The notes below the pieces were generated by a model. That model did not search any database. It saw only the letters and a program-made list of their open reading frames with translations, and was not told the DNA's origin. A DNA stretch of 64,000 bases from Pseudomonas lactis (GTDB taxonomy: Bacteria > Pseudomonadota > Gammaproteobacteria > Pseudomonadales > Pseudomonadaceae): positions 1-64,000 of the forward strand of contig NZ_JYLO01000004.1 in assembly GCF_001439845.1 (NCBI RefSeq), written 5' to 3'. A program made the position numbers and the translations under genes. Below, in pieces: positions 1-7,854 of this stretch. How positions within the stretch are numbered: position 1 is the first letter of the stretch; every line of letters begins with the position of its first letter.

Positions 1-284
1 TCTTGATCTGCTTTTGATCTCAGGCGCCCCGTCAAACCACGCTGGCCGGAATTCGACAGGGATTTGGGGGGCAAACCGGCAGGGATGCCGGTTTAGCCGC
101 CCCGCGCCATGGATGGCGCGTGGCGGCGGCCCCCCAAATCACTGGCGGATTACGGGCACACCGAGCCTAAGCGAGGTGCCGAGTGGTGGGGCAAGAGCGC
201 TTTGCTTACTTTCGCGCTTTTCGAAAGTGAGACGCCGTCAGGGCGGAACCCTAAGTGGCCGTTACCGCAGGAATGGATATGTAC
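1..284 (+). repeat. Large structured intergenic repeat, copy 1 (cut by window edge)
   Basis: One of six copies of an element of about 230-330 bases. A perfect 12-bp stem (61-72 with 129-140) encloses hairpin a (73-80 with 87-94, loop of 6) and hairpin b (96-108 with 115-127, one C/T mismatch, loop ATGGAT). A further hairpin pairs 208-214 with 222-228, and a short one lies near 233-244. The other copies are at 23176-23492 (-), 39306-39534 (+), 42586-42916 (+), 46337-46654 (-) and 46722-47001 (+). No credible protein is encoded; short open frames across it are not conserved as proteins. The function is unknown. Confidence 0.85.
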
Positions 285-295
285 CCGGTATAACT

Positions 296-565
296 CGTCG
301 CCTGTTAGGCCGTCTTCGCGAGCAAGCCAGCTCCCACAGTTGGATCGTGGGTATCAGGTAGATAGGTGTCGGCTTTCAGGCCGCCATCGCAGGCAAGCCA
401 GCTCCCACATTTGGATCGCGGGGTGTCAGGTAGGTAGGTGTCGGCTGGCAGGCCGACATCGCAGGCAAGCCAGCTCCCACATTTGGATCGCGGGGTGTCA
501 GGTAGATAGGCTTCGGCTGTCAGGCCGCCATCGCAGGCAGCTTCCACAGTTTGATTGCGGGGCAC
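296..565. repeat. Tandem REP array, 72-base period
   Basis: Four REP-like units follow the large repeat. The core GCAAGCCAGCTCCCAC starts at 322, 394 and 466, exactly 72 bases apart; the fourth unit, near 531-547, has lost several core bases. Between cores lies a conserved spacer containing TTGGATCG and GGTAG. The same pairing of large repeat and REP units is seen at other copies in the window. Confidence 0.8.
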
Positions 566-673
566 CAACGTTGAACCTCCCGCTTGAGCCTTCAGGGCCA
601 GAGGCCTTACGGTGCCAAAGGAGCAACGTTTCTCTATGATGTGGCCTTTGACTGAACATCCCTGGAACCGCCC

Positions 674-1166
674 ATGCCCCCCCTCACCTTGCGCAACGCC
701 CTGCCCACCGACGCCGCACGCTGCTTTGAAATCGAAACCAGCGCCTACGAAGGTGACGAAGCCGCAACGCTTGCAACAAATCGCCACGCGCATCGCGCAG
801 TATCCTCAAGGCTTTTTGATCCTCGAGGAAGATGGCGCAGTGGTGGGTTTCATCAACTCAGGCTGCGCCCATGAGGTGGTGATGTCGGACGAGGCCTTCA
901 AGGAGTTGGTGGGCCATGTGGCCGAGGCGCCGAATGTGGTGATCATGTCGGTGGTGGTCGACCCGTCCCATCAAGGCAAAGGCTATGCAAAAAAGCTGAT
1001 GACGGCGTTCGTGCAACACATGAGGATAATGGGCAAGCAGACGATCCACCTGATGTGCAAGGAACAGCATGTGCCGCTGTACCGCCGCATGGGCTACACC
1101 TACGTACAACCTTCGCCGTCGGATCACGGCGGGATGGCGTGGCATGAAATGACAATGACTCTCTAA
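674..1166 (+). pseudogene. GNAT family N-acetyltransferase, frameshifted
   Basis: The start (MPPLTLRNALPTDAARCFEI) lies in one frame and the rest, from IATRIAQYPQGFLILEE to the end, in the next. Removing the C at 774 restores one frame reading EAATLEQIATRIAQ and a protein of about 163 residues, a normal GNAT size. The acetyl-CoA binding motif is visible as VVVDPSHQGKGYAKKLM, followed by the usual C-terminal YRRMGY. The substrate is unknown; the C-terminal half resembles arylalkylamine N-acetyltransferase-like members. The break is either a sequencing error or a true inactivating insertion. It is not in a homopolymer. Confidence 0.75.
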
Positions 1167-1480
1167 GAGCACACCGTCGCAAGCGCGATCATGTTTATGT
1201 TTCCAAGCGTGACGCCGCCAAAAGCTGCACCGCGAACAAATGCGTTGCAACAGGTAAAAAACCTGGATTTATCGGCACTGTCCGACGCCAGGCCGTAGCG
1301 CTGCAAACGCTCTGCGAGACTCTGCCTACAGCCAATCCCTCTCTCGGCACCCTCGACCCCGCAGCGATTTCATTCCGTTACATTCATTCCGAATGGGCCT
1401 CGTTGAGCATCCCCAAACCGCGCGCTAACCTGCGAAACACCCAGCCAGGGCCAGGTCCTGGCGGGTCAATTCATTCGCTA
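1167..1480. other. Spacer with no recognised gene
   Basis: About 310 bases between the GNAT gene and the next start. No REP unit, large repeat or convincing frame was found. The promoter of the gene at 1497 is presumably in its right part, where a short CATTCCG-type sequence is repeated near 1370-1395, but no clear -35/-10 pair can be defended. Confidence 0.4.
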
Positions 1481-1496
1481 CCAAAGAGGTGCAGCC

Positions 1497-1895
1497 ATGA
1501 CTTCAATCAAGAGTTCCGTCCCCTTCACACCGGCATACCCGCCCGTTGACAAAGGTCATATCGACAGTGGTCAAGCCAGGCATAACCCTCTGGATAAAAC
1601 AGCCGGGGAAGACGCAGAAATAGCCAATGGCAAAGGCGGCTGGAAAAACGCCAGCAAAGACTATAGAAGCCACGCCAACCGCACTCGGTTGGAACACAAC
1701 TTCCTGCCTTCGGACAAGAAGATCGTCGATGACACTCAGGCCAACGCCGCCATCCGGCACCCCAACACCGCCTTCGGGCCTGCCGTCTCGCCTGCGGATC
1801 ACACTGGCGTCGACAGCTCTCAGGTCAATGCCCATCGTGAACCGATCAACTTCGAAATAACGCCCGACGGCAACGGTGGTTGGACCAAGTTGTGA
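1497..1895 (+). CDS. Hypothetical hydrophilic protein, 132 residues
   Basis: The family is not recognised. The frame starts with ATG preceded by GAGGT six bases upstream, which supports real translation. The protein is very hydrophilic, rich in Asp, Asn, Lys and His, and has no signal peptide or membrane segment. A short motif occurs twice: NGKGGW near residue 45 and GNGGW close to the C-terminus. It stands alone, between the broken GNAT gene and a convergent AT-rich gene. It could be a lineage-specific stress or surface protein, but nothing in the sequence shows a function. Confidence 0.6.
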   Translation: MTSIKSSVPFTPAYPPVDKGHIDSGQARHNPLDKTAGEDAEIANGKGGWKNASKDYRSHANRTRLEHNFLPSDKKIVDDTQANAAIRHPNTAFGPAVSPADHTGVDSSQVNAHREPINFEITPDGNGGWTKL

Positions 1896-2104
1896 CAACC
1901 CACTGTTTTCTGCCTAAGCCGCCGTAACACGCAGGGCTTTGCCGAACAACCGCCCCCATGGGTTGCACCCTGGAAGGTATAGCTCGGCGAGCCCAACGAC
2001 GCTTACCCATGCCGATGTACAGGACGCCCTCAAAGGCGGCTTGACGAAGGGTGATTGCTGGTATTAAGCGTCTGTCCCTTGGCGAATAGGCGCCATGGCA
2101 CTGG

Positions 2105-3403
2105 TCATCGACCTCGCGTTGACAGCAGTTTTCTCAGCACGCCATATTCACGTTTGATCAACTGATGCACCGTGTCCCTGTTCGCTGTTGGTTTGTCGGA
2201 CCGCTCATCCCTTTTCTCACTGATTTTCAATAATGCGTCAGCACATCCGTGCGCTTTAAAATAATCCTCGGTATTAACCCGTGGCAACGGAATCAACCCA
2301 CCACGGCGGCTATCAAACACAACACCTTTTACTTCATAGGCTTTCAAGACCTGCTTAAGCCCGCCATCGAAGCTTATAAACATCGGTATAAAAAAGTCTC
2401 CCATGCCTTGAGACATGATCAATGTCTCCATGAGCCGTGGCGCCGCCATGTCCCACGCAATATTGTCGAGTTTTTTCAATAGCCTTCTGGGTGCCTTTTG
2501 GCTTTTTTTTATTTTTTCCAACATCGAAATTAACCGAGGATCAACAAAATACTTATGTGCAACAATCGCCTCACGGTCCAAATAAACGCCAACCACGTCA
2601 TTAACATAATCAAAAAATTCGGAAATTTTATGCTTTGCCGACTTATTAGATGACAATTGAATCTTCACCATCCCAATCACTTGCAACAAGATGACACGTT
2701 GCATCAAGGCAAAACTCAGAACCTGCGCACGCCCTTCTTCAGAAGCATAATAGCTGTGGCTGAAATTAATCGCCCTGCGGGCGGCCTCTCGGTGGGTGAA
2801 CCTCGGTTTAGGATTAGAGGTGCGTTTGTATTCAGCGCAATCGATGCTTCTGAACAGCTGAAGACTGACCAAGTTATTCCTGAATTTTTTACTTAACGTC
2901 TTCCAAAACTTCAAGGGTGAATACGCAGCGCACTGGTGAATATTTTTCACCTCTTTTACGTTCTCCGCCATGTAGTAAAAATAATCAAAGTTCAGATCAT
3001 CATTCAAAATATCATCGACAAACGCGACCACTCTGTGATGCATGGTTTTTAACGGACGCCCGCGCATCAACGCATCCACATACGAGGCCATATTAGTATC
3101 AAACATCAAACTATAGTCGATTTTAAAGTCCGCACGCCCTTGCTGATGATAGGAAAACAGAATCCTGTCATTCAAAAAATAGACTTCCCCACCTGAAAAA
3201 TAGGGAACCAGTACCGCCTCATCGCCTTTCGCATACTTTTTTACGGCGCCTGGAATATTCGCCCGCTTATAATCTTCCAAGGCAACAATAGCGGTGATAG
3301 TTCCTTTCAAGCCAGTCGACATCCAGATCTGATCTACTTCTGAAGCGCTCCGGGCCTTGGATAACAAATAGGCAAGCTTCTCTACTCCTGGCAACTCTCT
3401 CAC
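2105..3403 (-). CDS. Hypothetical protein, 432 residues, AT-rich gene
   Basis: The family is not recognised. The start is GTG, preceded by AAGGA on the minus strand. Base composition is clearly more AT-rich than the flanks (runs of A and T around 2500-2900), which suggests recent transfer. The protein is mostly soluble and basic in the middle, with many Tyr and Phe residues (for example NFDYFYYMAENVKEVKN near residue 138). Its C-terminal third contains MGDFFIPMFISFDGG. No catalytic motif is evident. It is followed on the same strand by nothing, and sits next to the TPM gene (93 bases away, same strand). It may be accessory or defence-related, but that is only a guess from composition. Confidence 0.6.
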   Translation of the reverse strand: MRELPGVEKLAYLLSKARSASEVDQIWMSTGLKGTITAIVALEDYKRANIPGAVKKYAKGDEAVLVPYFSGGEVYFLNDRILFSYHQQGRADFKIDYSLMFDTNMASYVDALMRGRPLKTMHHRVVAFVDDILNDDLNFDYFYYMAENVKEVKNIHQCAAYSPLKFWKTLSKKFRNNLVSLQLFRSIDCAEYKRTSNPKPRFTHREAARRAINFSHSYYASEEGRAQVLSFALMQRVILLQVIGMVKIQLSSNKSAKHKISEFFDYVNDVVGVYLDREAIVAHKYFVDPRLISMLEKIKKSQKAPRRLLKKLDNIAWDMAAPRLMETLIMSQGMGDFFIPMFISFDGGLKQVLKAYEVKGVVFDSRRGGLIPLPRVNTEDYFKAHGCADALLKISEKRDERSDKPTANRDTVHQLIKREYGVLRKLLSTRGR

Positions 3404-3496
3404 AAAATAAAATCCTTACATCAGATAAAACATCGTCCCTCACACTAAAAACACCCAGTTTCCAGATTTGAATTGGGGGCACATCCGTTGACTTGC

Positions 3497-4690
3497 TTAC
3501 CAACTACCAGACGCCCCACCGCCGCCACTGGAACCGCCACCGCTCGACGAACTACTGCTGGAACTGGAGCTGCTGGAACTTGAACTGGACCCACCGCCGG
3601 AGCCAGAACCTTCGCCGACCTTGCCAAAGATAATCAGCGCGACAAACGACGCGATAGGAAATGCCAGCAACCAGGCGTCGCGATCGCCGTCCATTACCTG
3701 CCCCGCCACCCCGTACACGGCCACCGCCGCCAGCAGTCGTACGGCAAAACCTGCGCGGCTGGTGCGCCATGTCTCCCTCATGAGCAGCAGTAGCACCAGG
3801 TACAACCCCAGCACCACCAAGACGCCCAGGGGCCACAGCAGCCAATGGATGAAACTGACATCCACATACTGGTTTGCTACTACCAGTCCGAGGATGTAAG
3901 CCAGCAACCCGATCACGCCGTAAAACAGCGTGCGCACCTGCCACAACGCGCCGAATAGCGCGCCGCCAATCAACAAGGTCAGCGGCATTGCAAACAGGAA
4001 CATCGGCCAGTCTCGACCGCCGGCCAATACCGTCAGCAACAGCGTGGCCGCCACCGCGAGGATCAAGGCCCTGCGCCAGTGCAACTTGCCGGCGGCGATC
4101 AACACACCGGCGAGCGCACCCAGGACAAACGCCGCCAATATCGCGAAAAATTGCGGGTTGATCCCCGGCCCGGCCACTTCAGGCAGGTCGCCGCCGTCCA
4201 CCAGTACCACCAGCGCGTTCACGCCTTGCTGGATGCCACCGGCAAAATCGCCCTGACGAAACGCTGGAGTGAGGCGTTCTTCAATGATGCGATGGGCCAG
4301 TAGATCGGTAACGATGCCTTCCAGGCCATAACCCACCTCGATGCGCACTGTGCGGTCGGCTTTGGCCACCACCAGCAGGATGCCGTCGTTGACGTCCTGG
4401 CGCCCCAGCTTCCAGGCGCGGAACAGTTGGTTGGCATAGTCTTCGATGCCACTGCCGCCGGTAGTCGGCACCAGCAATACGGCCACTTGCGCGCCTTTGC
4501 GTTGTTCAAGGTCGGCGAGTTGTTGCTTGAGGCGCAGCACGGTGCCCGAGTCGAGGGTGTTGGTCAGGTCAATGACCCGCTGATCAAGGGCTACCCCAAT
4601 CGGCGAGGTGTCCGCATGAGCGGTGATCAACAGGCTGGAAAATACCAAGGCCAGTAGGCTGAACACCGATTGCCGCACAAGCACGATCAT
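3497..4690 (-). CDS. TPM-domain membrane protein with Ser/Gly-rich tail (YgcG family)
   Basis: A signal peptide (residues 1-26, ending in AHA) is followed by a TPM domain at about 35-165 with the family features VLLVPTTGGSGIEDYANQLF, DNGILLV-like DVNDGILLVV and IEVGYGLEGIVTD. Several membrane segments follow between about 185 and 365. The protein ends in a striking tail of about 45 residues made almost only of Ser and Gly. TPM proteins with such low-complexity ends are widespread in bacteria and have poorly defined envelope roles; some TPM domains have phosphatase activity. The gene starts at ATG 4690, with AGGT eight to nine bases upstream. The Ser run is encoded by a repetitive tract (3540-3590) that could change length by slippage. 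Confidence 0.85.
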   Translation of the reverse strand: MIVLVRQSVFSLLALVFSSLLITAHADTSPIGVALDQRVIDLTNTLDSGTVLRLKQQLADLEQRKGAQVAVLLVPTTGGSGIEDYANQLFRAWKLGRQDVNDGILLVVAKADRTVRIEVGYGLEGIVTDLLAHRIIEERLTPAFRQGDFAGGIQQGVNALVVLVDGGDLPEVAGPGINPQFFAILAAFVLGALAGVLIAAGKLHWRRALILAVAATLLLTVLAGGRDWPMFLFAMPLTLLIGGALFGALWQVRTLFYGVIGLLAYILGLVVANQYVDVSFIHWLLWPLGVLVVLGLYLVLLLLMRETWRTSRAGFAVRLLAAVAVYGVAGQVMDGDRDAWLLAFPIASFVALIIFGKVGEGSGSGGGSSSSSSSSSSSSSSSSGGGSSGGGGASGSW

Positions 4691-4821
4691 GTATGGTTAC
4701 CTGAAGTCTCTCCCTGAAGGCGCCGACTTTACCTTATCTGCGTGCAAACGCGTGACCCAGGGCCTGCGACTATCTAAACTGCCGATAAGCTGCATAGCAA
4801 TAAGCCATCTACGGGACGCCC

Positions 4822-5637
4822 ATGGACCTAAGTCACCGCAACAATGTACATGTGATGGGCAACGGTCCCTCGACGCTGGTGTTTTCCCACGGCTTTGGTT
4901 GCAACCAGGCCATGTGGAATGCCTTGGCACCGCACTTTCTCGAGCGCTTTCGCGTGGTGCTGTATGACCTGGTCGGCGCCGGCCTGTCAGACTTGAGTGC
5001 GTTCGACAAAGTCAAATACAGCCGCCTGGATGGCTATGCCCATGACCTGAACGAGATTATCGACGCCTATGCCCAAGGCCCGGTGATTCTGGTGGGCCAC
5101 TCGGTCAGCGCGATGATCGGCACCCTCGCCGACCGTTTCCTCCCGGGCCGCATTGCCGCACACGTGATGATTGGCCCATCGCCACGCTATATCGATACCG
5201 AGGAATATGTCGGCGGTTTCCAGCGCGACGACATCGACGACCTGCTCGACACCCTCGACAGCAACTACCTGGGCTGGTCCAGCGCCATGGCCCCGGTGAT
5301 CATGGGCGCCCCGACGCAGCCGCACCTGAGCGAGGCGCTCACCGAGAGCTTCTGCCGCACCGAGCCGGACATCGCCAAGCAGTTCGCCCGCGTGACCTTC
5401 CTCTCGGATAACCGCCAGGATGTGTTCGGCCTGACCACCCCGGTACTCATCCTGCAATCGACCGACGACCTGATCGCCCCCGTGGCCGTGGGTGAATACC
5501 TGCACGCCGTACTACCTAACAGCACTTATTGCCTGGTCGAGAATGTCGGCCATTGCCCGCATATGAGCGCCCCCCAGGCGTGTGCAACGGCGATGGACCG
5601 GTTCCTGGCCCCTTGGGCGGCTGCCGATGCCCGTTGA
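4822..5637 (+). CDS. RsbQ-like alpha/beta hydrolase
   Basis: 271 residues with the alpha/beta-hydrolase layout: oxyanion motif FSHGFGCNQAMW near residue 22, nucleophile Ser in GHSVSAM near residue 94, acid in STDDLIAP near 215 and His in VGHCPHMSAP near 243. The closest recognised family is RsbQ, which is related to the plant receptors D14/KAI2. In Bacillus, RsbQ works with the PAS phosphatase RsbP. Here the stop codon overlaps the start of a PAS histidine kinase by 11 bases, so the two are almost certainly co-translated and co-functional. The inferred role is to bind or hydrolyse a small ligand that the PAS domain then senses. Confidence 0.9.
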   Translation: MDLSHRNNVHVMGNGPSTLVFSHGFGCNQAMWNALAPHFLERFRVVLYDLVGAGLSDLSAFDKVKYSRLDGYAHDLNEIIDAYAQGPVILVGHSVSAMIGTLADRFLPGRIAAHVMIGPSPRYIDTEEYVGGFQRDDIDDLLDTLDSNYLGWSSAMAPVIMGAPTQPHLSEALTESFCRTEPDIAKQFARVTFLSDNRQDVFGLTTPVLILQSTDDLIAPVAVGEYLHAVLPNSTYCLVENVGHCPHMSAPQACATAMDRFLAPWAAADAR

Positions 5638-6763
5638 CCCGCTGTTTGACAGCGCGGCGTGTGCCCTGGCGGTGACCCAGGAAGATGGCACGATCCTGCA
5701 CGTCAACCCGCGCTTGTGCGACTGGCTGGGCTTTACTGCGGCCCAGCTGCTGGGCCGGCGTTTCCAGGACCTGCTGGCCATGGGCGGGCGGATTTTTTAC
5801 CAGACGCACCTGGCGCCGATGCTGCGTATGCATGGCAGCGTCACCGAGGTGAAGCTCGACATCCGTCATTGCAACGGGCACAAAGTCACGGTCTTGCTCA
5901 ACGCCAACCGGCGCCAGCAGCCCGACGGCGTGGTGTATGACTTGGCGCTGTTCGGCACCACCGACCGTGACAAGTACGAGCGTGAGCTGCTCAATGCCCA
6001 CAAGCAGGCTGAAGCCCTGCTGCAGGAAAAAACTGCTACGGAACTGGCCCTGCAACAGGCCCAGGCCGAACTGAGCGAGGCCTATGCCATTGCCCAGCGC
6101 CGGGCGTTGTTTGCCGAACAGATGGTGGCGATTGTCAGCCATGACCTGAAAAACCCACTCACCGCGATCCGCATGGCCTCCGACTTTCTCCAGCGTGGCG
6201 AGCGCACGGCCAAGGAGCGCCAGCTGTTGGGGCACATCGGCCAGTCGGCCGAACGCGCCCACCGCATGATCGCCGACCTGCTGGACTTCACCCAGGCCCG
6301 GGTCGGCCAGGGCATTACCATCAAGCCGCAACCGCTGGACCTGCACAGCGTTATTCATCGCAGCGTCGACGAACTGCGGGTGGCCTTCCCCAAGGCCACG
6401 CTGGTGCATCACGGCGAGGGCCAGGGCGATGCGTGCCTGGACGCCGACCGCGTGCAACAGATGATCGGTAACCTGGTGGCCAACAGCGTGGCCTATGGCG
6501 ACTTGCTGCAGCCGATCACCATTACCTCGCGCCTGGGCGATAACACCTGCGAGGTTGCAGTGCACAACCACGGCCCGGCGATACCCCAAGCCTTGCTGGC
6601 CGGGTTGTTCGAACCCATGACCCGCGGCACCGACCAGGGCAGCGACGTGCGCAGCGTGGGCCTGGGCCTGTATATCGTGCGTGAACTGGCCAGGGTGCAT
6701 GGCGGCGATGTGGCAGTGAGTTCCTGTGAGGCACGCGGCACAACCTTCACTGTGACGTTCTAA
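5627..6763 (+). CDS. PAS-domain sensor histidine kinase
   Basis: 378 residues from ATG 5627, which overlaps the end of the hydrolase gene. A single PAS domain (about 5-110) is followed by a predicted coiled coil (115-165) rich in Glu, Ala and Gln. The HisKA H-box SHDLKNPLTAI has its phosphoacceptor His near 172. The ATPase domain has an N-box (NLVANSVAYG, about 282) and a G-box (VGLGLYIVRELA, about 345). There is no membrane segment, so the kinase is cytoplasmic. No response regulator lies next to it. The ATPase ends in GTTFTVTF, the normal family end. Pairing with the RsbQ-like hydrolase suggests that the hydrolase supplies or controls the signal. Confidence 0.9.
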   Translation: MPVDPLFDSAACALAVTQEDGTILHVNPRLCDWLGFTAAQLLGRRFQDLLAMGGRIFYQTHLAPMLRMHGSVTEVKLDIRHCNGHKVTVLLNANRRQQPDGVVYDLALFGTTDRDKYERELLNAHKQAEALLQEKTATELALQQAQAELSEAYAIAQRRALFAEQMVAIVSHDLKNPLTAIRMASDFLQRGERTAKERQLLGHIGQSAERAHRMIADLLDFTQARVGQGITIKPQPLDLHSVIHRSVDELRVAFPKATLVHHGEGQGDACLDADRVQQMIGNLVANSVAYGDLLQPITITSRLGDNTCEVAVHNHGPAIPQALLAGLFEPMTRGTDQGSDVRSVGLGLYIVRELARVHGGDVAVSSCEARGTTFTVTF

Positions 6764-6765
6764 AC

Positions 6766-6863
6766 GTAGGAGCGAGCTTGCTCGCGAAAAACTCACAGAC
6801 GCCGCGTTTATTCAGGCAGTACGCGTTATTGTTGGCGTTTTTCGCGAGCAAGCTCGCTCCTAC
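6766..6863. repeat. REPIN: inverted pair of REP sequences
   Basis: Two 27-base arms (6766-6792 and 6837-6863) are perfect reverse complements, separated by 44 bases. The arms contain the GAGCGAGCTTGCTCGC palindrome of one Pseudomonas REP class. It sits between the kinase stop and the next start, where it may also end transcription. Confidence 0.9.
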
Positions 6864-6879
6864 AGGGGGTTGATGGGTC

Positions 6880-7377
6880 ATGCTTATTGTATTCAGCGGT
6901 TTGCCGGGCAGTGGCAAGACCACGATTGCCAGGGAGCTGGCGCGACAGGTGGGCGCGGTTTACCTGCGTATCGATGTGATCGAGCAGGCGCTGCGCGAGG
7001 CCGGTGCGTTGGCGGGCGATGTGGGGGCCAGTGGCTACGGTGTGGCGAATGCGCTGGCGCTGAGTAACCTGCGCCTGGGGCAGCGGGTGATCGCCGATTG
7101 TGTAAACCCGGTGAAGGAAAGCCGTGATGCCTGGCAAGCGGTGGCGACAGCGGCCGGTGTGGCGCTGATCAATATCGAGGTGGTGTGTACCGATCAGCAG
7201 GCGCATCGGCGTCGAGTCGAAGGGCGTGTGGGCGATATTACCGGGCTGGTGCCGCCGACCTGGGAATCGGTGCAGGCGCATGAGTACGAACGCTGGGAAA
7301 CCCCACCGTTCAGGCTGGATACGGCGCAGATGACGCCGGCAGAGGCTGTCGCGGCAGCCTTGCTCCGTATAGGCTAA
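6880..7377 (+). CDS. Small P-loop kinase (AAA_33-type)
   Basis: 165 residues beginning with a textbook Walker A motif, FSGLPGSGKTTIARELA, at residues 5-21. YLRIDVIEQALR follows at about 28-39 and VIADCVNPVKESRDAW at about 70-85. This layout (an Asp after the second strand, then a D-C-V-N-P segment) is that of small P-loop kinases annotated as adenylylsulfate-kinase-like or AAA family ATPases. It probably phosphorylates a small molecule, unknown here. The gene is alone between two REP elements. Confidence 0.8.
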   Translation: MLIVFSGLPGSGKTTIARELARQVGAVYLRIDVIEQALREAGALAGDVGASGYGVANALALSNLRLGQRVIADCVNPVKESRDAWQAVATAAGVALINIEVVCTDQQAHRRRVEGRVGDITGLVPPTWESVQAHEYERWETPPFRLDTAQMTPAEAVAAALLRIG

Positions 7378-7385
7378 AACCCACC

Positions 7386-7415
7386 TGTGGCGAGGGAGCT
7401 TGCTCCCTCACCACA
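7386..7415. terminator. REP palindrome between convergent genes, probable bidirectional terminator
   Basis: A nearly perfect palindrome: TGTGG and GAGGGAGC on the left pair with GCTCCCTC and CCACA on the right. It lies exactly between the convergent stops of the kinase (7377) and the SRPBCC gene (7420). No T-tract follows, so the terminator role is inferred from position. Confidence 0.55.
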
Positions 7416-7419
7416 CTCT

Positions 7420-7830
7420 TTAGAAGTTACCGCGCAGCGCCTCAAGCCCGCCTTCGTAGACACCGGTAAACAACTCCTCTACCTGCGCCTCGGTGGTACC
7501 CGCTGCCGGCGTGAACACCCCGGACCAGGTGACTTTCGCCGAGGTGTCTGTCAACGCTTCAACCTGCAAGGTCGCCAGGTAAGCACTCACCGGAAACGGC
7601 GACGCTTCAATGGTGTAGCTGTAGGTGCGCGCCACGTTGTCGAAGGTCTGCAAACGCTCGACAATCGCGCCGCCGTCAGCGGTGGTCAGGTGACGCACAC
7701 GGCCACCCTCGCTCGGCTCGCTCTTGGCAATAAAAGGCAGCCAGTCGGGCAGGCTGTTGAAGCCGCCAATCAATTGCCAGACTTGGTCGGCCGGCACCGC
7801 AATTTCAATCACAGAAGACGCTGTTGCCAC
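7420..7830 (-). CDS. SRPBCC family protein (polyketide cyclase/dehydrase-like)
   Basis: About 136 residues. The N-terminal VIEIAVPADQVWQLIGGFNSLPDWLPFI is typical of the START-like SRPBCC fold, which forms a hydrophobic pocket for lipids or polyketide-like ligands. The rest continues with GGRVRHLTTADGG and TWSGVFTPA and ends in a long helix. I prefer the GTG at 7830, which has GGAG eight bases upstream, over a TTG two codons earlier. It is the last gene of a three-gene operon with an SDR and an aldo-keto reductase, so a role in the metabolism of a carbonyl compound is likely. Confidence 0.85.
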   Translation of the reverse strand: MATASSVIEIAVPADQVWQLIGGFNSLPDWLPFIAKSEPSEGGRVRHLTTADGGAIVERLQTFDNVARTYSYTIEASPFPVSAYLATLQVEALTDTSAKVTWSGVFTPAAGTTEAQVEELFTGVYEGGLEALRGNF

Positions 7831-7854
7831 GATCAATACTCCAGTCAGGAAAAA

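Noticed and set aside
296..565. CRISPR array (regular 72-base repeats)
   Set aside because: Units are REP palindromes with conserved rather than unique spacers, and no cas gene is present.
5516..6796. Minus-strand frame of 426 codons opposite the histidine kinase
   Set aside because: Composition-driven shadow, rich in His, Gln and Gly without any domain; it crosses a REPIN and the kinase-hydrolase junction.
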